Below are positions 1 to 6,581 of a stretch of 45,807 bases of DNA, one piece after another; within the stretch, counting starts at the first letter, position 1; each line of letters opens with the position of its first letter. The translations under genes and the position numbers were made by a program. Below the pieces are notes generated by a model. The model did no database searches. It was not told the DNA's origin and saw only the letters and a list, made by a program, of their open reading frames with translations. This stretch comes from Bartonella sp. AU55XJBT (GTDB lineage: Bacteria > Pseudomonadota > Alphaproteobacteria > Rhizobiales > Rhizobiaceae). The stretch is from positions 1-45,807 of the forward strand of contig NZ_JAQITC010000016.1 of NCBI RefSeq assembly GCF_028618525.1. Reading direction: 5' to 3'.

Positions 1-146
1 AAACCTATCAAGGCTTAAAGATGATGTCACGTATTGTGAAGTGGTTAGCCTTTATTGTCTTTATGTTTGTAATTGATTTATCCCGTTTCATGGACGCATT
101 AGGGAATAGCTTCTCACATTTAAAAAAATGGATAGCTAAAAGTTAG
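1..146 (+). CDS. C-terminal fragment of an unknown small membrane ORF (5' end outside window or start at 21)
   Basis: An open frame enters from the left edge and stops at 144-146. An ATG at 21 (followed by a second ATG at 24) would give a 41-residue product. The readable part has one strongly hydrophobic stretch (WLAFIVFMFVIDL), consistent with a single transmembrane helix, followed by a short lysine-containing tail. The neighbouring toxin-antitoxin and XRE genes suggest accessory, possibly prophage, DNA. That is inference only; I do not recognise the family. No clear Shine-Dalgarno sequence precedes position 21, so a longer gene starting upstream of the window is as likely. Confidence 0.35.
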   Translation, partial: TYQGLKMMSRIVKWLAFIVFMFVIDLSRFMDALGNSFSHLKKWIAKS

Positions 147-169
147 AGTATTTTTAATTTTTCATACAA

Positions 170-441
170 TTATTCTTTGAAAAGGTCGGAGTGAGTTCCA
201 GTACGAATAAGATGTAATGTATCTCCTTCAATTCGATAAATAAGCAGCCAATCTGGTTCGATATGACTATCACGGAATCCCGCCCAATCGCCCTTTAGTG
301 GATATCACAATAATGATTTGGTAATGGCTTCTCTTCAATTAGCAGACTCAACAGTGTACGCAGCTTATTCATATTTTTACCGCGTTTTTCCACCTTGCGC
401 ACGTCACGCTTAAATTGTCGTGAGCGAACAGGTATCAGCAT
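170..441 (-). pseudogene. YafQ/RelE-family mRNA interferase toxin, frameshifted
   Basis: From the ATG at 441 the minus strand encodes MLIPVRSRQFKRDVRKVEK and continues to NHYCDIH, then stops at about residue 49. One nucleotide away the frame continues as PLKGDWAGFRDSHIEPDW, LLIYRIEGDTLHLIRTGTHS and DLFKE, stopping at 170-172. Read together these give a normal-sized toxin of about 90 residues with the YafQ pattern DHPLxGxWxGxRDxHIxPDWLLIY. Restoring one base near 297 (GAT-CAT-CCA-CTA in place of GATATCCACTA) repairs the frame. YafQ-type toxins are ribosome-dependent endoribonucleases paired with DinJ/RelB antitoxins. The antitoxin gene ends 1 nt upstream, as in a normal TA operon. The toxin is probably inactive, unless the missing base is a sequencing error or the site is phase-variable. 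Confidence 0.85.
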
Positions 442-442
442 A

Positions 443-700
443 TTAAATGCCTAAGTCCTTTAAAAGGGCATCAGCGTTCTTAAATGTTTTCCCTTTACCT
501 TCGTCTAATTCCTTTATAGCTTTACGTGTGACACTATTAGGTACTTTAAGCTCAAAAGGTAAACAACCTTCTTCAGCGACACGCAAGAATGTTATGCGGA
601 TAAGGTCTGATGCACTTAATCCCATGCGTTCCAAAGTAATCATAGCTTGTTTTTTCATTTCAGCAGGAATACGAGCGCGAACAACAGAATCGGCTTTCAT
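443..700 (-). CDS. RelB/DinJ-family antitoxin
   Basis: Short protein of about 85 residues starting MKADSVVRARIPAEMKKQA and containing LERMGLSASDLIRITFLRVA. This is the ribbon-helix-helix pattern of RelB/DinJ antitoxins, which bind DNA as dimers and neutralise the toxin through their C-terminal half. An ATG at 715 would add five residues, but GGAGGT lies at the right distance before the ATG at 698-700 and inside that extension, so 700 is preferred. It is first in a two-gene operon; the toxin start codon follows the stop after 1 nt. A strong promoter with a palindrome between its -35 and -10 boxes lies just upstream, consistent with autorepression. The antitoxin frame is intact although the toxin is broken. 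Confidence 0.85.
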   Translation of the reverse strand: MKADSVVRARIPAEMKKQAMITLERMGLSASDLIRITFLRVAEEGCLPFELKVPNSVTRKAIKELDEGKGKTFKNADALLKDLGI

Positions 701-726
701 GATTGGTACCTCCATTCATAACCTTT

Positions 727-755
727 ATTATAATGTAGCTACATTGCAGCTTCAA
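727..755 (-). promoter_or_regulatory. Sigma70-type promoter and palindromic operator of the TA operon
   Basis: On the minus strand TTGAAG (750-755) and TATAAT (727-732) are separated by exactly 17 nt, a near-consensus promoter pointing to the antitoxin. A 14-bp perfect palindrome, AATGTAGCTACATT, occupies 732-745 between the two boxes and overlaps the first base of the -10 element. RelB/DinJ antitoxins typically bind such palindromes to repress their own promoter. The boxes and palindrome are seen directly; the operator role is inferred. Confidence 0.7.
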
Positions 756-774
756 GTCAATTTTTAGAAGTTGA

Positions 775-787
775 TACCCTTTGGGTA
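775..787. promoter_or_regulatory. Inverted repeat between the TA operon and the XRE gene
   Basis: TACCC-TTT-GGGTA forms a short inverted repeat in the divergent intergenic region, about 120 nt upstream of the XRE regulator start. It could be an operator for that regulator. The arms are only 5 bp, so chance occurrence is possible. Confidence 0.25.
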
Positions 788-904
788 GCAGGTATGGCAA
801 AAAAACACCTCGAAAAGAAGTTCTGATTCGTAATAATTGAGGAAAGTTTGAAAAAGATTTGTTAGAATCAGAAGGAATATTTCTTCTCTAACAGGACCTT
901 TTAT

Positions 905-1273
905 ATGGTTACATCTTTTGGTAAAATTTTACGTAAACTTCGCGTTGAGCACTCAGAACGTCTCTTAGATATGGCTGAGAAATTAGACGTATCTGTATCA
1001 TTTTTATCTTCAGTCGAGATTGGCAAAAAATCTGTACCTGTTGGTATGGAAGAAAAGATCATAGAGCTTTATGGTTTAGATCAAAAGGAAGCATTACTTT
1101 TAAGAAAAGAAGCCTATGCATGTCGAAAGAGTTTTACAATAAAGCCTTCTAATTCATGCAGATGTGAAATTGTTGGCATGTTTGTTAGAAACTTAGAAAA
1201 TTTTTCGCAACAAGATATAGCAAGATTAAAAAAATTACTGGAGAAATTCGTTAAAAAAGAAGGCGTCCTATAG
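905..1273 (+). CDS. XRE-family helix-turn-helix transcriptional regulator
   Basis: Protein of 122 residues. Residues about 5-60 form a Cro/CI-type helix-turn-helix: FGKILRKLRVEHSERLLDMA, then a recognition region with VSVSFLSSVEIGKKSVP. The C-terminal half (NLENFSQQDIARLKKLLEKF) looks like a short amphipathic dimerisation helix. Such regulators are common in prophages and near TA loci and bind operator DNA as dimers. It is transcribed away from the antitoxin gene and stands alone. The ATG at 905 follows an AGGACC-like purine-rich stretch. Its target is unknown; the inverted repeat at 775-787 is one candidate. It may be a remaining prophage repressor, but nothing else of a phage regulatory module is nearby. 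Confidence 0.8.
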   Translation: MVTSFGKILRKLRVEHSERLLDMAEKLDVSVSFLSSVEIGKKSVPVGMEEKIIELYGLDQKEALLLRKEAYACRKSFTIKPSNSCRCEIVGMFVRNLENFSQQDIARLKKLLEKFVKKEGVL

Positions 1274-1629
1274 GACATGTTGCAAACCCTATTCCCTTAA
1301 CTTTATTCGAGGATCCCTCACAGTAAAAAAGATATGTAAATACAGTAAATTATAACTTTAAAAAAGGTTTGTTAAATTCTAGTCTTGCATGTTAACACTT
1401 ATTTTACTACGCTTGAAAAATTAAGAGAGTGATGACTCTAAGGGTATTGTCCATTTTAAAGGTTGACTATGGAAAGCACTATAGAAAGAAAGTGTTGGGT
1501 GGTAGCAAGACGAGCAACATTCGTGTTTATTGCTGTCATTTTTTTGGTTTATCTCGCAATTTGATTTTAAACGAGACAAACGTTATAAAAAGCGTATGCT
1601 CAAACCATACTACAGTTTTGAGGTGATAC
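1274..1629. other. Intergenic region upstream of sdaA
   Basis: 356 bp without a convincing gene. It contains overlapping short open frames, including a 31-codon one with a hydrophobic stretch (1469-1564), none with a good ribosome-binding site. GAGGTG just before the GTG at 1630 is the likely ribosome-binding site of sdaA. Confidence 0.5.
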
Positions 1630-3021
1630 GTGTTTTTATCTGTTTTTGAACTTTTTAAAATTGGAATTGGTCCTTCTAGCTCGCACACGATGGGGCCGAT
1701 GACAGCTGCTAATATGTTTTTGCAAAAGATACGAGATTTTTCTCAGTCATCCGATATTCAAGTTTCTCGTATACGTGTTTATCTTTACGGTTCTTTAGCT
1801 TTTACAGGTATTGGTCATGCGACAGATAGGGCTATTGTATTAGGACTTTTAGGAGAAAAAGCTTCGACTGTTGATCCTGATAATATGGAATTTCTGTTAG
1901 AAAAAGTTATCCGTGAAAAAAAAGTGCAATCAGAAGACCATCCCGCTTACCAGTTTGATTTGCAAAGTGATCTTATTTTTGAACGAAAAGAAATCTTACC
2001 TGGACATACGAATGGGTTGGCATTTGAAGGACTTGATACGGATGGGAATGTTCTGTTAAGGCAGATTTATTATTCTATCGGGGGTGGTTTTGTTGTGACT
2101 GAGGATGAATTAAGCCATATGAATGGTGACATGCAACCAGAAGCATTTGAGGTGCCATACCCTTTTGATTCTGCGCGTACAATGTTATCAATGGCGGAAA
2201 AATCTGGACTTTCGATTGCTGAAATGAAGCGCTTAAATGAAGAAACAAAGATCGAGCGTTCTTCTCTAGATGCAGGACTTGATGAAATTTTTTCAGCGAT
2301 GACAAATTGTATTGATAGAGGTCTTTCACAAGAAGGTGAGTTGCCTGGTGGATTACGTGTTCTAAGGCGTGCTAAAAAGCTGCATGAAACGCTTTTGAAA
2401 AATCAAAAGAAAAATTTCAATTATCCACTTTGGGCAAATGATTGGCTTTCGGTATACGCTATGGCAGTCAATGAGGAAAATGCAGCGGGTGGTCGTGTTG
2501 TTACTGCTCCAACAAATGGGGCTGCTGGTGTTGTCCCCGCAGTTTTACGTTACTATCTTCAGTTTAATGATGATTCAGATCAAGAAGGAATACATAATTT
2601 TCTATTGACGGCAGCAGCGATTGGCGGTGTTATCAAACATAATGCCTCTATTTCTGGTGCAGAAGTTGGATGTCAAGGTGAAGTTGGAACGGCATCTTCA
2701 ATGGCGGCGGCGGGGTTGACTGCGGCGTTAGGTGGAACGCCCGCTCAAATTGAAAATGCAGCGGAAATTGCGCTTGAGCATCATTTGGGAATGACGTGTG
2801 ATCCAGTTGCAGGTCTTGTCCAAGTTCCTTGTATTGAGCGTAATGCAATGGGGGCGGTTAAGGCAGTAACGGCTTCTTCTCTTGCATTATATGGTAATGG
2901 GGAACATTTTGTTTCTCTTGATGCTTGTATAGAAACAATGCGTCAGACGGGTCATGATATGAGCGAACGCTATAAAGAAACAAGTAAAGGTGGTCTCGCA
3001 GTCAATGCAATATCTTGTTAA
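1630..3021 (+). CDS. sdaA: L-serine ammonia-lyase (serine deaminase), single-chain iron-sulfur type
   Basis: Converts L-serine to pyruvate and ammonia in the cytoplasm using an oxygen-sensitive [4Fe-4S] cluster. The protein has 463 residues, the usual length of the bacterial single-chain enzyme. The N-terminus ([19 protein letters not shown]) is the family hallmark and begins the beta domain. The alpha domain carries [14 protein letters not shown] and the cluster-binding cysteine regions [20 protein letters not shown] and [20 protein letters not shown]. The GTG start at 1630 has GAGGTG upstream and sits directly before the conserved N-terminus. It is a monocistronic forward gene flanked by accessory DNA on the left and an integrase relic on the right. 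Serine deamination could feed pyruvate to an organism that uses amino acids as carbon sources; that role is inferred. Confidence 0.95.
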   Translation: MFLSVFELFKIGIGPSSSHTMGPMTAANMFLQKIRDFSQSSDIQVSRIRVYLYGSLAFTGIGHATDRAIVLGLLGEKASTVDPDNMEFLLEKVIREKKVQSEDHPAYQFDLQSDLIFERKEILPGHTNGLAFEGLDTDGNVLLRQIYYSIGGGFVVTEDELSHMNGDMQPEAFEVPYPFDSARTMLSMAEKSGLSIAEMKRLNEETKIERSSLDAGLDEIFSAMTNCIDRGLSQEGELPGGLRVLRRAKKLHETLLKNQKKNFNYPLWANDWLSVYAMAVNEENAAGGRVVTAPTNGAAGVVPAVLRYYLQFNDDSDQEGIHNFLLTAAAIGGVIKHNASISGAEVGCQGEVGTASSMAAAGLTAALGGTPAQIENAAEIALEHHLGMTCDPVAGLVQVPCIERNAMGAVKAVTASSLALYGNGEHFVSLDACIETMRQTGHDMSERYKETSKGGLAVNAISC

Positions 3022-3259
3022 GGGCTGGAATATTTTTCAATCCATAACTGGACTCGTTGGGGAAGGATTACATTTCTTTTTCGTAAGAAGGCTTATGTTT
3101 TTTGTTTCTTATAAAAAAATTCCAATTTTATTTAAAATCTTGTATCGGTAAAAAATTAAAATAAATAATAGCATATACATTAAAAATATTTGTCAAAATT
3201 TTCATGAAGAATAGAATGTAGATATAGGACATTATCGTGTTTCTCATTCGTGAATTTGT

Positions 3260-3975
3260 TTTACATGAAGATTGTAATACCATTAAAGAACGCGATAAAC
3301 AAAAGCGTGAGATAATGCATAATCTTCATTATTTAAGGACATCGCTTTAGGTACTTTTGAAAGTTGTAAAGCTGAATTAAAAGGAAATGGCGAGGCTTGG
3401 GGTTAATTTTTATCTTTAAAGCTTCATATTTCTTCCCAAATTAGGTTGTCTGCTTATTTCAGAGATTATACAAATAGAGATATGCAATGTTATTGCTTCC
3501 ATTTGACAGACAAGAGCTGCAACAGCAGAGAAAGCACTAAATCGTCTTAACATTTGTCTGAAACATATTGTTGCTTTGGATTTGGATGTTGATTTGTAGG
3601 CAATAGAAAAAGCATGAGCTCTCTTAAGAAAATAACACCATAAAACACAAAATTTATCAGTAATGAACTGAAGAGAAGAGCCTGCTTTTTATATAAAAAA
3701 CTTGAACAAACGGCAACCATAACACATTTAACTTACGTTTGTTTATTCTTAGAGGTATTCGTAAACACCCATTGCTTTATATTTTTGAGAATTAGATTGA
3801 GGATGATTTATGGATAATCCCTGCTGAAGGTATGCTAGGTTGATAAGATGATAAAGAAGAATTTCGTATATCTTTATCATTAGAAGCAATGAAAATAATT
3901 AAAAAGCCAGTTGCATCTCTAAAAGTGATTTTATTTTTACAGTGTGTCTGTTGTAGAGGAAATCGTTATTAAGAG
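3260..3975 (+). pseudogene. Decayed P4-type tyrosine integrase
   Basis: No intact frame exists, but successive pieces translate to integrase sequence in the right order: IKERDKQKREIMHNLHYL (from 3282); FESCKAELKGNGEAW; LPKLG; TRAATAEKALNRLNICLKH; VALDLDVDL followed by a stop; REEPAFYIKNL; then RLFILRGIRKHPLLYIFEN, a stop, IEDDLWIIPAEGM, two stops, DDKEEFRISLSLEAMKIIKK. The piece containing RGIR matches the catalytic-arginine box of tyrosine recombinases (usually TGVRxxPL), and WxIPAExMKG...EFRVPLS is typical of P4-like integrases. I count at least eight in-frame stops plus frameshifts. This is an old remnant of a prophage or genomic island. Flanking stretches 3022-3259 and 3976-4287 contain no recognisable gene. 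Confidence 0.85.
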
Positions 3976-4287
3976 AATTTTCTTTATTGCACTTTTACAA
4001 TAAACTCTAAAATGATAAGCTTTCATCCCATGTAGGGTTCATTTTTTTTTCAGAAAGATATCAAGAACAATTTTTGCTATTAAATCAAAAAGTGAAAAAA
4101 TATTTTGTATTCTCTGTGTCCTTAAAAAATAGTTTGATTGGAAGCTTGAGGATATTGGATAATTGAAAAAGCCATAAATATAATTCCTACGACTTAATAA
4201 AAAAGAATTATGTCTATCAAAGGATTTTCTCAGACTGTAGATGATGGTGCAATAATAAAATAATTTTTTTAGAAAAGGTTTGTATAA
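3976..4287. other. Non-coding, probably eroded integrase tail and flank
   Basis: No open frame of note. The first part is where the C-terminal catalytic His/Arg/Tyr boxes of the decayed integrase would lie. I could not read them convincingly apart from a possible SDFIFTVC (compare GFLFPSVC) at its junction. Confidence 0.4.
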
Positions 4288-4566
4288 TTAAATATTTGTC
4301 GCTCCTAGACGGATTTTAATAGGTACATTACCAGTTTGACTCGCAACACGTAAATGAATGCGTACAGGAGGCATCATGAGACGACGATTGCGCATTGTTT
4401 GACAAATGAGAAGATTAACAAGAGATTGTGTATCTAAGGCAGTTGAATTATATTTTAAACCAGTAAGTTTTACTGCAGCATCGTGAAGAGAAAGCAATGA
4501 AAGGAGGGATGATTGCTTCAATAATTTTTCTTTTTCATGGAATGAAGCAAAAGCATTATCTGTCAT
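4288..4566 (-). CDS. Hypothetical protein, 92 residues
   Basis: I do not recognise this family. The product starts MTDNAFASFHEKEKLLKQSS and ends VRIHLRVASQTGNVPIKIRL plus GATNI. It has no signal peptide or clear transmembrane helix, a helical leucine-rich N-terminal half and a basic C-terminal half. AAGGA lies about 7 nt before the ATG, which supports real translation. It lies 32 nt downstream of the D,D-carboxypeptidase gene on the same strand and may be co-transcribed with it. It borders the decayed integrase region, so it could also be a surviving accessory gene. Confidence 0.6.
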   Translation of the reverse strand: MTDNAFASFHEKEKLLKQSSLLSLLSLHDAAVKLTGLKYNSTALDTQSLVNLLICQTMRNRRLMMPPVRIHLRVASQTGNVPIKIRLGATNI

Positions 4567-4598
4567 AATACTATCCTTAACGCAGAATTCAAAAACTT

Positions 4599-5948
4599 TT
4601 AGTAGGCTACAGTATAGCAGTTAAAATTTGCTTTCTTTAGTGTAGAACAAGCATCAAATGCAGCTTTTTTTGATTGAAATCCTGTAAATCGGGCACGGTA
4701 ATAACGCTGCCCATTTTTTTCAAACAGTTGCATATGTGAAGAGGCACTCTTTAAAGTAGAAAAAGCTGTGTTTTTTGCTTTTAAAAGCAGAGTGTTTGCT
4801 TGTTCTTTACTAGGAAGAGAACCAATTTGGATAGCCCATCCGGCATTTGTGGACAAAGAAGCGTTTACAATTTTATGAGTCTCAACCGATATAGCTTTTT
4901 GAGGGTTAGGTATTGGTACAATGACTCTATTTACAGCTGTTATTGCAACATTAGAGTTTTTAGGTTGTTCTGCAAATGCTGTCAACATAGTTGAAATTTC
5001 ATCGTCAAAATCATTTGAATCAGTTTTAATGGTTGGTATAGGAGTTTTTGCGCCAGTGGGTAAGTGATAGTGTACAGAGGCCATTAAACGTTCCCCACTT
5101 TTCATTTGGTTTGCTTTGGGCAAATATTGGTTCAATAAGCTAGCCATGTGCTCGTCACGTGCAGTAGATGATTTACCTCCCATAACAACAGCGACAATAG
5201 AACGTCCTTCAAGACGCATTGAAGTTGCTAAATTAGAACCTGACATTTGTGTATAACCTGTTTTAATTCCATCGACTCCTTTCATTATTTTGACGAGTTT
5301 ATTGTGGCTGTTAATTGTATGTCCACGGAAATTAAAACTTTTTATTTTGAACAATTTATATTGTTTTGGAAAATGTTTACGGAGGGCTAATGACAAAGTG
5401 GCGATATCTCGTGCCGTAGAGTAATTGTGTACATCTGGAAGTCCTGAAGCATTGGCAAAATGTGTATGTTTCATGCCAAGTTTACGCGCTTTTGCGGTCA
5501 TCATTCGAGCGAATTTTTTTTCACTCCCTCCAAGATATTCTGCAATGGCTGTAGCAACATCATTTGCAGATCTTGTAATAAGTGCTTTAGCGGCGGCTTC
5601 TGCAGAAATTGTTTGGCCTGCTTTAAATCCAATTTTTGTTGGTGGACGCATTGCTGCATAATGTGAAACAGGAATTGGAGTATTGGGTGTCACACGCCCC
5701 ATCTGCATAGATTCAAACAGGAGGTACAATGTCATCATTTTGGTTAAAGAAGCAGGATAACGTTTCAGTGCTGCATTGGCTTGAAAGAGAGTTTTCCCAG
5801 TTGATGCATCTATAACAATAGCCGCATACTTATCAGGATAGGCTCCCTGAGGTGTTGCTGATGCCCAACAACAAGAAAAAACTAACATAACGAAAGAAAT
5901 TGCTATCTTTTTATAGCAGCGCATAATTTTTTGATCATTAATATACAC
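4599..5948 (-). CDS. D-alanyl-D-alanine carboxypeptidase (PBP5/6 family, peptidase S11) with C-terminal SPOR domain
   Basis: Periplasmic enzyme that removes the terminal D-alanine from peptidoglycan pentapeptides. Counting from the GTG at 5948 (449 residues), a signal sequence covers about 10-31 (KKIAISFVMLVFSCCWASA). The S11 catalytic motifs are SLTK at 67-70, SAN at 127-129 and KTG at 229-231. Residues about 365-449 (AGWAIQIGSLPSKEQANTLL to the end) form a SPOR domain, which binds denuded septal glycan and points to a role at the division site. The GTG start has AGGA at good spacing; an in-frame ATG at 5924 would still keep the signal peptide but lacks a ribosome-binding site. It is transcribed divergently from clpS. 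Confidence 0.92.
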   Translation of the reverse strand: MYINDQKIMRCYKKIAISFVMLVFSCCWASATPQGAYPDKYAAIVIDASTGKTLFQANAALKRYPASLTKMMTLYLLFESMQMGRVTPNTPIPVSHYAAMRPPTKIGFKAGQTISAEAAAKALITRSANDVATAIAEYLGGSEKKFARMMTAKARKLGMKHTHFANASGLPDVHNYSTARDIATLSLALRKHFPKQYKLFKIKSFNFRGHTINSHNKLVKIMKGVDGIKTGYTQMSGSNLATSMRLEGRSIVAVVMGGKSSTARDEHMASLLNQYLPKANQMKSGERLMASVHYHLPTGAKTPIPTIKTDSNDFDDEISTMLTAFAEQPKNSNVAITAVNRVIVPIPNPQKAISVETHKIVNASLSTNAGWAIQIGSLPSKEQANTLLLKAKNTAFSTLKSASSHMQLFEKNGQRYYRARFTGFQSKKAAFDACSTLKKANFNCYTVAY

Positions 5949-6215
5949 TTGCAGTATCCTATTTCTCCATTTACCGTGAAAAACCTCTATAAAACTTCCT
6001 GTTCTGTAACGTGTTGATGCAGTTTAGACGAATGGTATTACTAATTTGTTTACAGAAATTATTTTATGAGTGACTTAAATTAACCATAAGGGGAAAGTTT
6101 TTTCTTATACAAAAGAGTTATTGCAATAGTTTTGAAAGAACTTAAAATTAATAAAAAATTTGCTGCATGGAAAACAATAATGGGACAAATACTCATAATA
6201 AACTCTATATCTCAT

Positions 6216-6263
6216 ATTATGCATAATGAAAAATCCCGCATTATGCATAATGAAAAGGGCAAG
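6216..6263. repeat. Two tandem 24-bp units, each with the perfect palindrome ATTATGCATAAT
   Basis: ATTATGCATAATGAAAA occurs at 6216 and again at 6240, a period of exactly 24 bp. Each copy starts with a 12-bp perfect palindrome (6216-6227 and 6240-6251). In the clpS frame it encodes a repeated M-H-N-E-K. It could be a recent in-frame duplication of the clpS start region, a pair of operator sites, or both. Confidence 0.8.
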
Positions 6264-6575
6264 AATTGGGAGGAAGGTAGGCAGGGTGCGGTTATAATAC
6301 CTAAGGCTAGAACAAAACTCCAAAAACCTAAATTATATCGCGTTCTTTTACTGAATGATGATTACACGCCTATGGATTTTGTTGTTTTCGTTTTGAAAAA
6401 CTTTTTTAAAAAAAATTTCGAGGAGGCAACGCGGATTATGTTAAATGTTCATCACAATGGGATAGGGGAATGTGGAATTTATACTTATGAAGTTGCTGAA
6501 ATGAAAATCGTACAAGTGAGGGAATGTGCTCGTCAAAATGAACATCCGTTACAATGTGTAATGGAATGGAAGTGA
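6219..6575 (+). CDS. clpS: ATP-dependent Clp protease adaptor ClpS
   Basis: Adaptor that delivers N-degron substrates to ClpAP. The core [20 protein letters not shown] and a following [19 protein letters not shown] are the ClpS signature, including the substrate-pocket NDDYTPM segment and the conserved VHxxG. The C-terminus has [13 protein letters not shown]. The frame is open from a TTG at 6132 (147 residues), but ATGs at 6219 (118 residues) or 6243 (110 residues) give the usual family length. None has a strong ribosome-binding site. The 24-bp repeat duplicates the MHNEK start, so two equivalent start codons are present. The stop is 6 nt before clpA, the classic operon order. Confidence 0.9.
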   Translation: MHNEKSRIMHNEKGKNWEEGRQGAVIIPKARTKLQKPKLYRVLLLNDDYTPMDFVVFVLKNFFKKNFEEATRIMLNVHHNGIGECGIYTYEVAEMKIVQVRECARQNEHPLQCVMEWK

Positions 6576-6581
6576 GGAATT

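Noticed and set aside
1469..1564. A 31-codon frame (MESTIERKCWVVARRATFVF...) with a hydrophobic stretch upstream of sdaA
   Set aside because: No ribosome-binding site, very short, and overlapped by another equally weak frame; hydrophobic runs are common by chance in AT-rich DNA.
6132..6218. N-terminal extension of ClpS from the TTG at 6132
   Set aside because: It would make ClpS about 30 residues longer than usual with no ribosome-binding site; the ATGs at 6219 and 6243 fit the family better.
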